A DNA stretch of 46,156 bases from Bacillus sp. V3B (GCF_024494465.1 NZ_JAETXM010000030.1:1-46156), one strand, 5' to 3'. Shown: positions 33,879-42,483, counted from the stretch's first letter. Translations and numbers: made by a program. The notes: generated by a model from the sequence alone, not told the origin.

Positions 33879-34223
33879 ATGAGTCGCATGACCGAAATGA
33901 TTTTAGGTATAATAGGCTCCCTTATTGCGTTTGCCGGCGCCTTTTTCGCTTTATTTGTAGGTGCTGTTGATGAAGCTTTTGATGGCAGTGGTGAAGTGTC
34001 AGGCCTTGGAACCAGTGCCTTTTTATTTAGTGCGCTTGCCTTAATTGGTGCGATTGTGGTGAAATTTAAACCCAAACTGGGCGGTTGGTTAATGCTGATT
34101 TCCGGGATTGCCATTGTCATATCAATTAGTTTATTTGGTGTCGTACCAGCCCTATTTTTAGTCCCGGCTGGTCTAATGGGGATCATGAGAAAACCAAAAC
34201 AAAAAGTAAAAGAATCTTATTAA
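33879..34223 (+). CDS. Small membrane protein, DUF4064-like
   Basis: ATG 33879 lies after GGGGTAGG; a longer frame from 33846 is rejected. The 114-aa product has about four hydrophobic helices (LGIIGSLIAFAGAFFALFVG; AFLFSALALIGAIVV; WLMLISGIAIVISISLFG; LFLVPAGLMGIM) and a basic C-terminus. The pattern suits DUF4064-type proteins of Firmicutes. It is 13 nt upstream of a lipoprotein gene, probably in the same operon. Confidence 0.8.
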   Translation: MSRMTEMILGIIGSLIAFAGAFFALFVGAVDEAFDGSGEVSGLGTSAFLFSALALIGAIVVKFKPKLGGWLMLISGIAIVISISLFGVVPALFLVPAGLMGIMRKPKQKVKESY

Positions 34224-34236
34224 AGGTGGTCATAAA

Positions 34237-35004
34237 ATGAAGAAACTATTTGTACTATTATTTTCAGTGCTCTTGTTAACTGTCGGTTGTAATAATGGGG
34301 ATAACGCAGGCACTTCAGAGGAAACTCCTGCTGAAACAACGGATGATCAAAAAGAGACAAACAAAGATCAAGATAAAGGCAAAGCTAAAAAAGAAGAAGC
34401 TAAACTAGAAATTACCGATTCAACCGGTGGTACTTGGAAAGACAGTATTGACACTGTATGGGTACACTCCGCAGCTGTTTATAAAAATACAGGTTCAAAA
34501 TCTGTAGATATTGGAGAAACGCAAATGAACTTTAAAGGGCAGGATGACGGGATATTAGGTACCGCTACTATGATTTATTCTGTTCCGGCAATTGTCAAAC
34601 CAGGGGAAACAGCTTTTATTGGAGAAACAACGATGTTAGACGGGATAACCGACCCCGCTCAGTATAAGGAAACAACCTATAATTTTGGTTTTGATGAAAC
34701 CGAAGAGGACCCTAATATCCTTGAAGTTTCAGGGGTTAAGGGAATAAAAGGAGATGAGTTCACCCCTTACAAAGTAACTGGATTGGTAAAAAATACAACC
34801 GAAGAAAAACAAGACGATATTCGTTTAGCAGCGGGTTTATTTGATGCAAATGGGAAGCTCCTAGGAGTCTTCACCGGCTCTGTAGATGTTGGCGTGAACC
34901 CCGGCTCAGAGGCAGGTTTTGAATTAACCTATCCAGAAATTCCTCGCGAAGTCGTCGATCAAATTGCCAATGTAGAAGTTAAATCATACGGTTGGACATT
35001 TTAA
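34237..35004 (+). CDS. Lipoprotein with FxLYD-like domains
   Basis: This 255-aa protein has a lipoprotein signal ending in LTVGC (Cys18). A low-complexity acidic/lysine linker (about 20-55) follows, then two beta-sandwich-like units: SIDTVWVHSAAVYKNTGSKS and DEFTPYKVTGLVKNTTEEKQ with GLFDANGKLLG, the latter typical of FxLYD domains. It should sit on the outer face of the membrane. RBS AAAGGTGG. It follows the DUF4064-like gene by 13 nt. Function unknown. Confidence 0.87.
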   Translation: MKKLFVLLFSVLLLTVGCNNGDNAGTSEETPAETTDDQKETNKDQDKGKAKKEEAKLEITDSTGGTWKDSIDTVWVHSAAVYKNTGSKSVDIGETQMNFKGQDDGILGTATMIYSVPAIVKPGETAFIGETTMLDGITDPAQYKETTYNFGFDETEEDPNILEVSGVKGIKGDEFTPYKVTGLVKNTTEEKQDDIRLAAGLFDANGKLLGVFTGSVDVGVNPGSEAGFELTYPEIPREVVDQIANVEVKSYGWTF

Positions 35005-35028
35005 AAACAGGGGATTCCCCTGTTTTTT
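35003..35028 (+). terminator. Terminator of the lipoprotein operon
   Basis: AAAACAGGGG and CCCCTGTTTT close on loop ATT-like bases and are followed by T residues, directly at the stop codon of the lipoprotein gene. Confidence 0.88.
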
Positions 35029-35030
35029 GT

Positions 35031-35190
35031 GTTGAAATTGTAGAAGCAATTAAAGCAGGCTAAAAACAAATCGTAAATGTCTCAACAGTAATCGAATAGC
35101 TCGCATCCAGCTCAGACCAAGTCGTCCAAATGATGAAACAAATCAAGCAGGCATCTCTATCTCTGTACTCATCTAATGCCGGAGACCGTG
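35031..35190 (+). pseudogene. Decayed remnant, possibly of a chemoreceptor signalling domain
   Basis: In one frame the text reads VEIVEAIKAG-stop-KQIVNVSTVIE-stop-LASSSDQVVQMMKQIKQASL, then SLYSSNAGD. The helical heptads and SSSDQVV-like pattern recall the helical cytoplasmic part of methyl-accepting chemotaxis proteins. Two in-frame stops and no flanking domain mean it is not functional. The family assignment is tentative. Confidence 0.35.
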
Positions 35191-35463
35191 AGATTTGTTC
35201 GCTGTGAAGCCCTGAAAAGTCTTGTTTCACAGAATCGTTTCATAGAGAGATTATCAATCTAATCAATATCTAGATACAGCAGGAAAATCAGGCAGAGGAG
35301 AAAATGATCTCTGTTTTTTTGTTGTTTTCGGCCTGACCCTTAAGGTATCCAAGAGGAGGTTGAAAGGATACAGCCATGTTATAATAAAGGTAAAACAAGA
35401 AGGTGATGGTTGTGGAACGGTTACTCAAACGGTTGCCTTTACATGAGTTGATAAGAATATGAT
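35191..35463. other. Non-coding stretch with terminator-like hairpin
   Basis: Contains CAGAG...CTCTG followed by seven T near 35295-35323, a weak terminator-like hairpin. A short open piece at 35406-35462 ends in a stop before the next ORF. I see no gene. Confidence 0.4.
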
Positions 35464-35865
35464 ATGGTACAGCGTTCCTTTTTCTACTGGTCCCATTTGT
35501 ATAAAGAACCGATGCATGCAGGATCAAGTTATTTAGAACTAAAACCTGTGATCACGATCAATATTCTTAATTTCAATGTGTTTAAAATAGAAATAAGTAA
35601 ATTTCATACTTCCTTTCATCTATACGAGGATATTTATCACGAGTTGGAGGGAATTGCGATGAAAGATCCTATTTTGCGAGAAGCATTTCAAGATTGGGAA
35701 CAGCTCAGTTTTGATGAAGAAACAAGGCTAGCTTATGAAATTCGTTTAATGGAAAGTGCCATAAAGTTATATGAACGTCTCGGTTTTGAACGATTGCCTC
35801 AGTTTGACTTTGAACCTGCAAATGACGGCATTATCGTAAAGGCGTTTCGGCTTACGATTAAATAA
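35464..35865 (+). pseudogene. Chimera of Rpn/PD-(D/E)XK nuclease fragments fused to a GNAT C-terminus
   Basis: Residues 1-55 (FFYWSHLYKEPMHAGSSYLE, LKPVITINILNFNVF, FHTSFHLYED) match the core of Rpn/PDDEXK_2 recombination-promoting nucleases. Residues 65-93 (AMKDPILREAFQDWEQLS) match their C-terminal tail, with the middle missing. The last 38 residues (SAIKLYERLGFERLPQFDFE onward) are nearly identical to the end of the acetyltransferase at 38183-38686. The start region lacks the nuclease N-terminus and a clear ribosome site. It is most likely a non-functional fusion made by deletion and recombination. Confidence 0.7.
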
Positions 35866-35866
35866 G
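35749..35866 (+). repeat. 118-bp duplicate of the GNAT gene 3' end
   Basis: This segment aligns with 38571-38688 at more than 90% by eye, including the stop codon and a few bases beyond. It is a direct repeat 2.8 kb apart, flanking the amidohydrolase gene, and could mediate deletion of the interval. Confidence 0.85.
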
Positions 35867-35990
35867 CTTGTATGGACAAGAACTTTGTGAAGGATTTTCA
35901 TTTTATCTAAATAGGTGAGAAGGGGTCTCTCTATATGTGTTGAGGAAGGTGGATTCTTTCCTAAATTTGATAGAAAGAAGGAATAGAAAG

Positions 35991-37142
35991 ATGACAAGAG
36001 TAGATGAGCAGGTACCATTATTAAAAAGACTAGTCTCATACCGAAGAGAGCTGCATGAACATCCAGAACTATCGATGAAGGAATACGAAACGACTAAGAG
36101 AATTCGCAGGTGGCTTGAAGAAGCAGGAGTCTCGGTTTTGGATTTTCCATTAGAGGTGGGAGTGGTAGCGGAGGTCAAGGGGAGCGAGCCTGGACCTACT
36201 ATTGCATTAAGAGCGGATATTGATGCTTTGCCGATTAAAGAGGAAACAGACTTGCCGTTTGCATCGAAAAACGAAGGAGTCATGCATGCGTGCGGTCATG
36301 ATTTTCATACATCTTCTATCATTGGAGCAGCGATTCTTTTGCAAGAACGTCGAGATCGATTAAAAGGGACGGTACGAATCATTTTTCAACCAGCTGAAGA
36401 AATTGCACAAGGGGCCGTTCTTATAGAAGAAGTTGGGGCACTCAAGGATGTAGAAGCGATTTTTGGCATGCATAATAAACCGGAATTACCAGTGGGAACG
36501 ATTGGGGTCCGTGAAGGTTCTTTAATGGCAAGTGTCGATCGATTTGAAATAGAGGTAGTGGGAGTCGGTGGCCATGCGGGAATTCCGAATAACAGCATTG
36601 ATCCAATTGTGATTGTTAGTCAGATCATTACGGCATTGCAGACAATCGTCAGCCGTAACCTCAGCTCATTCCATAATGCGGTGATAAGTGTGACGCAGGT
36701 GCACGCAGGAAATACGTGGAATGTGATACCTGAAAAAGCAGTGCTTGAAGGAACGGTTCGCACTTTCCAACATGAAGCTCGTCAAGCTATTCCAGAATTG
36801 ATGAAGCGTACAGCGAAGGGGATTGCGAGCTCATTTGGTGCAAAAGCCGATTTCCGTTGGTATCCTTATATGCCGGTTGTGGATAATTCGCCTCGCTTTA
36901 CAAAGGTGGCAAGGGAAGCTGCTAGGGAGCTTGGTTATGCTGTGGTGGAAGCCGAGCAAAGTGCAGCAGGGGAGGATTTCGCTTTTTATCAAACGAAAAT
37001 CCCTGGATTTTTTATGTGGGTAGGTGTAGATGGTCCGCAAGAGTGGCACCATCCTGCGTTCACCTTAAAAGAAGAAGGCCTTATCGTTGCAGCAAACTAC
37101 TTTTCAAATCTTTCTATTAAAGTATTAGATCAGTGGGAATAA
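35991..37142 (+). CDS. M20 family amidohydrolase (N-acyl-amino-acid/hippurate hydrolase-like)
   Basis: ATG 35991 follows AAGGAATAG, giving 383 aa; a longer TTG frame is rejected. M20D motifs: RRELHEHPELS, LRADIDALPI, the metal-binding HACGHDFHTS, PAEE, FGMHNKPELPVGTIG, and near the end AGEDFAFY and HHPAF. The dimerisation domain contains GGHAGIPNNSIDP. The enzyme hydrolyses an amide bond of N-acylated amino acids or related compounds using metal. The exact substrate is not defined by sequence. It stands alone between repeat-derived fragments. Confidence 0.92.
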   Translation: MTRVDEQVPLLKRLVSYRRELHEHPELSMKEYETTKRIRRWLEEAGVSVLDFPLEVGVVAEVKGSEPGPTIALRADIDALPIKEETDLPFASKNEGVMHACGHDFHTSSIIGAAILLQERRDRLKGTVRIIFQPAEEIAQGAVLIEEVGALKDVEAIFGMHNKPELPVGTIGVREGSLMASVDRFEIEVVGVGGHAGIPNNSIDPIVIVSQIITALQTIVSRNLSSFHNAVISVTQVHAGNTWNVIPEKAVLEGTVRTFQHEARQAIPELMKRTAKGIASSFGAKADFRWYPYMPVVDNSPRFTKVAREAARELGYAVVEAEQSAAGEDFAFYQTKIPGFFMWVGVDGPQEWHHPAFTLKEEGLIVAANYFSNLSIKVLDQWE

Positions 37143-37552
37143 ATGGATTAGTATACTTAGAAATCTAAGTGCCAGGCACCATCCAGATAATTAGGAATTA
37201 CAACATATGCTTTCACAGCAACAACCCAACGACTAAAAAATCTCTCGAAGTTTCTATTCTTCGGAGAGATTTTTTCTTTCTACTGATCTAGGTGCATAGA
37301 TAGATTGTCTATTTGCAGATAACGGGAAAAATTAGTAAGATATTAGCTGGAAAAGCAATTGTTAATCAAATGAAAAGGATTGGAAACTTAATCAAGAAAT
37401 TGGCATTAGAAAAAGCCGCATAGTTTTTTGTGTTTCTCAATTCCTAAATTATCATGAAAGATCTATGTTTCCGTTACGCCCCGAAGTGGAAAGCGGAGTT
37501 ACAGAAGGTATTCGAACCTTATTTGTTATCCTAAAGATAGGTGGTTTTATAT
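37143..37552. other. Intergenic stretch with palindrome, terminator and a decayed fragment
   Basis: Contains the short palindrome GTGCCAGGCACC at 37169-37180, a terminator hairpin at 37237-37275, and an open fragment at 37321-37422 ending KKLALEKAA-stop without a start or known domain. No intact gene. Confidence 0.5.
37237..37275 (+). terminator. Terminator downstream of the amidohydrolase
   Basis: TCTCTCGAAG pairs with CTTCGGAGAGA (one bulged G, 8-nt loop), preceded by A residues and followed by a T run. Confidence 0.8.
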
Positions 37553-37777
37553 TTGAGCCAACGTGGATTCTGTTCTAGTTGTGGTAAGCTAACAGAGAAT
37601 CAGTCATTATCGTATTGTGTAGAGTGTTCCCAAAAGGAACGTTCCGATTATGAAAAGGTAAGAGACTATATACGTAAAAACCCTAACTCCAACGCGATGA
37701 ATGTAGCGCAGGGAACCGGAGTAGATATTAGTAAAATAATGAATTATATAAAAGAGAAAGCTTTATTCTTAACCTAA
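37553..37777 (+). CDS. Short YvyF-like zinc-ribbon/HTH protein
   Basis: TTG 37553 follows ATAGGTGG by 8 nt, giving 74 aa. The protein starts SQRGFCSSCGKLTENQSL with CVEC, then a helical part (YEKVRDYIRKNPNSNAMNVA, QGTGVDISKIMNYIKEKAL). This parallels the N-terminal half of YvyF at 8807-9229 (CPSCGNLMV, CEGC, EATGVDENLLIKFIKTGRL), but the second zinc ribbon is absent. Its terminator overlaps its stop codon. It may be a stand-alone regulator derived from YvyF or a truncated paralogue. Confidence 0.7.
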   Translation: MSQRGFCSSCGKLTENQSLSYCVECSQKERSDYEKVRDYIRKNPNSNAMNVAQGTGVDISKIMNYIKEKALFLT

Positions 37778-37798
37778 TCTTCGCAGAGTTAGGTTTTT
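37771..37798 (+). terminator. Terminator of the short YvyF-like gene
   Basis: AACCTAA pairs with TTAGGTT, followed by T residues; the stem begins in the last codons of the gene. Confidence 0.7.
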
Positions 37799-38182
37799 GG
37801 CACTTTGATATCTCAGTATATGTCGATTTTGTAGAATAATTGTTATCATCATTTTAGATCATTTGAAAGAGACTCTAGTTTTGCTGGGTCTCTCATTGAA
37901 GCATTTGAAGAGGCGGTACCGGGGATATTTTCCTTGGTGCTTTTTTATACATCATGGAAGTCTTCTTATAGAGGCAATCAATGATGAAAAACAAAAAGGC
38001 AAGAAGACCAAAAAAAGATAATCGCCTCCAATATATAAAATATAGGATAAACTAGAAAGGTGAGTCACTATGAGTCAGTAGAAACTCACCTTTCTTTTCA
38101 TGAAAAAATCAATTTTTCACATGATAAAATGTTGCTTGATAGGGTAAATAGGTCGAAACTTATAATAGGAGCTGATAAAGGA
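37799..38182. other. Intergenic stretch with terminator-like hairpins
   Basis: Around 37867-37898 is a hairpin (AGAGACTCTAG and CTGGGTCTCT) resembling the hag terminator at 23111. A perfect 12-bp stem AGAAAGGTGAGT/ACTCACCTTTCT lies at 38054-38095 with an 18-nt loop and a T-rich tail. No intact gene is present. Confidence 0.5.
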
Positions 38183-38686
38183 ATGATCATACGTGATGCT
38201 GTAGAAAGTGAATTTCAAAATATTCGAGAACTAAGAGTGAATGCCTATAGTGAACATGCACAAAAGATTTCTAGTGATCATTGGGAGGTTCTAAAGCAGA
38301 CGGTCTCATCTGATGTAGATATGCAGCCAGGTGTGGAACGATTAGTAGCTGAATTAGATGGAAGAATAGTAGGGAGTATCGCTTTATTTCCGGCAAAGAC
38401 GAATGCATATGATGGGTTAGTTGATGAGTTAGAACATCCTGAAATACGCATGCTTGCTGTTGCACCAGAAGCTCGGGGGAATGGAGTGGCAGCAGCATTA
38501 ATCACTGAATGCATTCGAAGAGCGGAAGCGAAAGGCTTTGCATCGATTGGGTTACATACCGCTGATTTTATGGAAAGCGCCATAAAATTATATGGACGTC
38601 TCGGTTTTGAACGATTGCCTCAGTTTGACTTTGAACCTGCAAATGATGGCATTATCGTAAAGGCGTTTCGGCTTTCTATTAAATAA
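38183..38686 (+). CDS. GNAT family N-acetyltransferase
   Basis: I choose ATG 38183 (MIIRDAVESEFQNIRELRVN), since the longer frame from 38060 runs through a terminator hairpin. AGGAG lies about 12 nt upstream, with AAAGGA nearer. The 167-aa product has the GNAT core: IVGSIALFPAK, the acetyl-CoA loop MLAVAPEARGNGVAAALI, and IGLHTADFMESAIKLYGRLG. Substrate unknown. Its last 118 bp are duplicated at 35749-35866. Confidence 0.87.
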   Translation: MIIRDAVESEFQNIRELRVNAYSEHAQKISSDHWEVLKQTVSSDVDMQPGVERLVAELDGRIVGSIALFPAKTNAYDGLVDELEHPEIRMLAVAPEARGNGVAAALITECIRRAEAKGFASIGLHTADFMESAIKLYGRLGFERLPQFDFEPANDGIIVKAFRLSIK

Positions 38687-38797
38687 ACTTTGTTCTTCTA
38701 ATGATGGCATGGAATGAAAAGTCTACGCTATTTTCTTTTGTTTTCATTTTTATTTTGCTTTGCAGAATTTTAAGAGTAAGAAAGGGTAACGTTTGTG

Positions 38798-38826
38798 AAG
38801 GAGAGTGGATAAATTCCACTCTCCTT
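38798..38826. repeat. Perfect 12-bp inverted repeat
   Basis: AAGGAGAGTGGA and TCCACTCTCCTT flank a 5-nt loop between the acetyltransferase gene and the minus-strand Gly/Tyr-rich gene. No T tract follows on either strand, so terminator function is doubtful, though the position between convergent genes fits. Confidence 0.55.
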
Positions 38827-38912
38827 GCAAATGATGTTTCCTATATATTCTTCTTTAAGAAGGATGTTTGATTATTATTTTTCAAAAATCCCGATGGTAA
38901 CGAATCTGAGGT

Positions 38913-39353
38913 TTAGAGAATATTTTCTACCCAATCAATTCCATTAGGAAATCCAGATCCGTATCCTGGGTCAAACTCTCGGCCATATCCTGACCCATAA
39001 CCTTGACCGTAACCTGGTCCATAATCCGAACCATAGCCTGATCCATAATAACCCGGTTCATAACCCGAACCGTAACCTGCTCCATATCCGGGTCCATACC
39101 CAGGACTTCCATAACCCGCACCATATCCAGGTCCAAAGCCTTGACCATATCCGCTATATCCGGGTCTTCCATAACCTGCTCCAAACGCCATTCCTGGGCC
39201 TGTTCCATAATAACCTGCTGATCCTCCAAAAATACCTGGTCTATCTAAAAGTTCTCCACCTAAATAACCTAGTCCAGCTCCAATTAATCCTGCACCTAAT
39301 GGTCCAATCCCGAACGTTCTATTTTGAAAATGAGGTGGTCTATTTCTATACAT
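38913..39353 (-). CDS. Glycine/tyrosine-rich protein, spore-coat-like
   Basis: ATG 39353 follows GGAGGAAAG on the minus strand, so I prefer it over the longer frame from 39431. The 146-aa product has a short N-terminal part (MYRNRPPHFQNRTFGIGPLG), a GAGLIGAGLGYLGGELLD segment that could be hydrophobic, and then about 95 residues of GYG, GPGYG and GSGYG repeats. Such low-complexity Gly/Tyr proteins occur in spore coats and cell surfaces of Bacillaceae. No enzyme motif is present. Confidence 0.75.
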   Translation of the reverse strand: MYRNRPPHFQNRTFGIGPLGAGLIGAGLGYLGGELLDRPGIFGGSAGYYGTGPGMAFGAGYGRPGYSGYGQGFGPGYGAGYGSPGYGPGYGAGYGSGYEPGYYGSGYGSDYGPGYGQGYGSGYGREFDPGYGSGFPNGIDWVENIL

Positions 39354-39632
39354 GGTGAGCTTTCCTCCATTCATCTGTCTATAAGAGTACGGTAACATCC
39401 TATTCCTCATTGTTATTTGTGTAAGGGACAATCGCCCGTTTTTTACTACCTTTCTCCATTTGATTTAATCTTGCTTCCTGTAATGGAAGGTTGAAACATT
39501 ATATGTTTTGTTTCTTATCGAAATATGACCGTTGTCTTCATGCTTTAACAAAGAGAGGATAGTCCTTTCACACCTTTTTTCTATTTGCATACGATATAGA
39601 GGAAAAATTCTTGCCTAAGAGGGGATGACCAT

Positions 39633-40100
39633 ATGGATGAGCGTAAAAAGAATGAAAGAAATGAGCTTTTTGGAGAATTAATAAAGCCGCTTAATCATTT
39701 TTTTCATGAGAAACCTGTAAAAGGGTTCCTGCAGCAGATGGATGAATTATTCAAAACGACTTTCTCTTTTGCTCCTTCTTTCAATGTGGAAGTTTCCGAA
39801 ACTGAACATGGTTATTTGATTAGTTCTGAGCTTCCGGGGATCAAAAGGGAACAAATTGATATAGATATTGTTGATCGTTACGTGACCATTTCGATTCATT
39901 CATCCGAATCATTAACACAAGAAGATGAAAATCAGAAAACGGTAAGAAGACAGGAGTCCCTCCAAAGATCGAGCAGAACGATCCCATTGCCACAGCCAAT
40001 CAATGAAAGAGAAGTAAAAGCTTCTTACAAAGACGGGCTATTACAGATTCTAGTCCCTAAACAAAAAGGAAAGAAAATCATTTTAGATGATCCTAAATAA
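39633..40100 (+). CDS. Small heat-shock protein, Hsp20/alpha-crystallin family
   Basis: This 155-aa protein has an N-terminal arm and an alpha-crystallin domain at about 50-145. FNVEVSETEHGYLISSELPG and IKREQIDIDIVDRYVTISIH are the first strands, and ASYKDGLLQILVPKQKGKK is the conserved end with the A-x-x-x-G-L motif. It is a holdase chaperone and is also common in spore-associated sets. RBS AAGAGGGGAT. Confidence 0.93.
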   Translation: MDERKKNERNELFGELIKPLNHFFHEKPVKGFLQQMDELFKTTFSFAPSFNVEVSETEHGYLISSELPGIKREQIDIDIVDRYVTISIHSSESLTQEDENQKTVRRQESLQRSSRTIPLPQPINEREVKASYKDGLLQILVPKQKGKKIILDDPK

Positions 40101-40317
40101 AGGCTGTTTTCGCATAGATTGTTGTTTTTCGGTTTCTCGTAGCAAACGGATTCCATAACCTAAGGCGTTGAAAGAGGTTTCGTAGTTCAATAAAAAATAT
40201 TGTAGAAACATGTCGTTAGTTTGAATTTTATAAAAATAAGAAACAATCCATTCACATGTTATACTATTTTTAACATAAACGAGTTGAAAAAATAACAAAT
40301 GAAATGAGTGGATCATT

Positions 40318-40512
40318 ATGGTAGAAGAGTTAACAAACCGTTTTGAACTTGTAAAAAAACGTAACCCATTACACATCAATGAATTACTAGATTATCTTCA
40401 AAAAAGTTATATTTATGGGGAATTATCGATTGTTGAATATAAGAAACTTTTTTTCGAATTAGATAAACTTAAGGCAGAAAAGCCAAAGTCATTTATTTTT
40501 GCATCCATGTAA
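40318..40512 (+). CDS. YppF-like small protein
   Basis: This 64-aa protein starts after GAGTGGAT and begins MVEELTNRFELVKKRNPLHI then NELLDYLQKSYIYGELSIVE. Helical pattern and the NELLDYLQKxYIxxELSIxEY segment resemble the YppF family of Bacillus. Function is not known. A strong terminator follows at 40589. Confidence 0.6.
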   Translation: MVEELTNRFELVKKRNPLHINELLDYLQKSYIYGELSIVEYKKLFFELDKLKAEKPKSFIFASM

Positions 40513-40588
40513 TTGAGGTCACTGTGTGTTTCAATCAAAACCATGTTGCTTCATAATGATGTTTCACCATATTTTTATACCATACAGA

Positions 40589-40625
40589 AAAAGGAGAGCT
40601 ATCCATGTTGATTAGCTCTCCTTTT
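40589..40625. terminator. Strong terminator, possibly bidirectional
   Basis: AAAAGGAGAGCTA and TAGCTCTCCTTTT form a perfect 13-bp stem with an 11-nt loop, with A and T runs outside. Confidence 0.87.
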
Positions 40626-40639
40626 ATTATATTAATATA

Positions 40640-40830
40640 ATAAATTTCTCTGGAATGCGAACCGTAAAAGAGATTCGATCTCCTTTTTTATCGCTAAGCG
40701 GGTTTAATATTCGCATGTCAAATACATCTTCACTTAAATAAGATAACTTGATATTTTCATTTCCACCTTTCGATTTTTCATCCCGAGAGTAGATCGTATT
40801 ACTTCTTTTATGTAGTTAACGACTATCATT
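40640..40830 (-). pseudogene. Remnant C-terminal protein fragment
   Basis: One minus-strand frame stays open for about 62 codons with no start codon near its beginning. It reads SRDEKSKGGNENIKLSYLSE then DVFDMRILNPLSDKKGDRIS and FTVRIPEKFIILI-stop. It looks like the end of a real protein whose front is lost. I do not recognise the family. Confidence 0.35.
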
Positions 40831-40966
40831 TCCATTCTTAGGTGCAAGGTACCATCCAGATAGTGGGGATTCAGTGGAATCTCAAATAAATTCATTAGAA
40901 ATCTGTAAGTTAAAAATCTTAGTGTGCTATATTAAGTAAGATTGTTATTTGAAGGGAGATTCTTTT

Positions 40967-42181
40967 GTGGAGTTACCAAAGTCAAAATCAGATGTAAATA
41001 CGAAATCATTTTATATATTTTTTCTCTTTATGGGTATTGTACTTGTAGCGTTTAATTTACGACCAGCTATTACGTCAGTAGGGCCGTTAGTAGGAATGAT
41101 CCAGGGGGATATCGGACTAGCCCATTGGAGTGCAGGCTTGTTGACCAGTTTGCCATTAATGGCCTTTGCCGTCGTATCACCAATGGTCCCAAAAATCGCC
41201 AGTCGTTTGACGAATGAGCGGGCCTTGTTACTTGGTTTGCTGATTCTTTTAATCGGTATAGGCATTCGCTCCATCTCTATGACGTTTTTTCTCTTTGCGG
41301 GAACTCTTTTTGTTGGAATAGGGATCGCTCTTTGTAATGTCCTGTTGCCAGTTATTGTAAAAGGTCATTTTCCCTTGAAGTTTGGACTTATGACAAGCGT
41401 TTATTCTACATCCATGGGATTGGTTGCTTCGTTAGCATCAGGGATTAGTATTCCATTGGCAAGCGGTTTGAACCTCGGCTGGGAGCGAGCTTTAATTGTG
41501 TGGGTGATTCCTGTAGTATTGGCAATCTTTATCTGGGTCTATCTTGTCAAAATAAATAAAAGAAATCCGACGGATATAAAAAACGTTCGTCCTAGTGACA
41601 ATCGAATTTGGCGTTCACCTATTGCTTGGCAAGTGGCGTTGTTCATGGGGTTTCAGTCGTTTTTGTTTTACGTAACGATTGCTTGGTTACCTGAAATCTT
41701 ACATAATCAAGGGGTACATATGGAGAGGGCTGGTTGGTTGCTTTCGCTCCTACAGTTTGTCGGTTTACCTTTTAGTTTCTTGGTTCCTGTCATCGCAGGG
41801 CGCTTTCGTTCTCAGCAATGGATTGTAGTCGTGTTAGGTTTATTTTCGTTCTTCGGATTCGGGGGCTTGCTACTAGGCTCATCTTATCCAGTCATGATGG
41901 TCAGTATTATTGCGATGGGGATCGGATTGGGAGGAAGCTTTCCTTTAGCACTAACCTTCTTAGGAATGCGCGCTCGGGATGCCAGACAAGCCGCTGAGTT
42001 ATCGGGCATGGCGCAAGCAATCGGGTATGTACTTGCTGCGATCGGACCTATGTTTATTGGCTATTTGTATGATTTCACCCATCTGTGGACCATTCCACTA
42101 ATCACACTAATGATTGTAACCGCACTTCTGATTCTATTTGGTGTATACGCCGGTCGGGATCAATATGTGTATGAAAACTAA
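40967..42181 (+). CDS. MFS transporter, CynX/NimT family
   Basis: GTG 40967 lies 8 nt after GAAGGGAGA, giving 404 aa; an upstream TTG frame overlaps the ribosome site. About twelve hydrophobic helices are visible. The family signature LVAFNLRPAITSVGPLVG lies in the first helix, with GFQSFLFYVTIAWLPEIL in helix 7 and SGMAQAIGYVLAAIGPMFIG in helix 11. Relatives transport cyanate or 2-nitroimidazole-type compounds; the substrate here is unknown. It stands alone, upstream of repeat copy 4. Confidence 0.9.
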   Translation: MELPKSKSDVNTKSFYIFFLFMGIVLVAFNLRPAITSVGPLVGMIQGDIGLAHWSAGLLTSLPLMAFAVVSPMVPKIASRLTNERALLLGLLILLIGIGIRSISMTFFLFAGTLFVGIGIALCNVLLPVIVKGHFPLKFGLMTSVYSTSMGLVASLASGISIPLASGLNLGWERALIVWVIPVVLAIFIWVYLVKINKRNPTDIKNVRPSDNRIWRSPIAWQVALFMGFQSFLFYVTIAWLPEILHNQGVHMERAGWLLSLLQFVGLPFSFLVPVIAGRFRSQQWIVVVLGLFSFFGFGGLLLGSSYPVMMVSIIAMGIGLGGSFPLALTFLGMRARDARQAAELSGMAQAIGYVLAAIGPMFIGYLYDFTHLWTIPLITLMIVTALLILFGVYAGRDQYVYEN

Positions 42182-42255
42182 GAATATGATCTTCAAAATG
42201 TATTGGCATTTATAGGAAAAGGGATTAGGGTAGTGAACATCTCTGCAGTCTATTT

Positions 42256-42483
42256 TTAACTTCATTCAGCAAATGCTTTTTGTACCGAAAGCTTGCGACA
42301 GGTACAGAAGTCCTCCACTTCTGTAAGTGGGGGATGAATGCAAAAAGCTCTCTGATTCAGTGGGGGTTCAAACCCCGGCTGAATGAAGTTAAGCCTCCGG
42401 CGGATGCCTCGGATTTTTTAAAGGTAATTTATCGAGCAAGCTCGATAAAAATCCGGGCGCAAATTCGGCGGGGCGAATTTGAT
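42256..42483 (+). repeat. Dispersed structured repeat, copy 4 (internally deleted, 228 bp)
   Basis: Matches copy 2, including its GGATGCCTCGGATT subtype segment, but lacks about 59 nt between the ATCGAGC segment and TAAAAATCC, removing the GGACGTCC and GAAAGCCACA/TGTGGCTTTC hairpins. The outer pairings that close each half are kept. Same orientation as the other copies. Confidence 0.9.

Larger units (their letters stand above)
40513..40966. other. Intergenic stretch with terminator and a decayed minus-strand fragment
   Basis: Holds the terminator at 40589-40625, a minus-strand protein fragment at 40640-40830, and a degenerate copy of the GGTGCC-type palindrome at 40841-40853 followed by the same ACCATCCAGATA as at 37178. 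No intact gene. Confidence 0.5.

Noticed and set aside
38060-38182. N-terminal extension of the acetyltransferase
   Set aside because: It runs through a perfect 12-bp hairpin with a T-rich tail; the GNAT domain begins at 38183.
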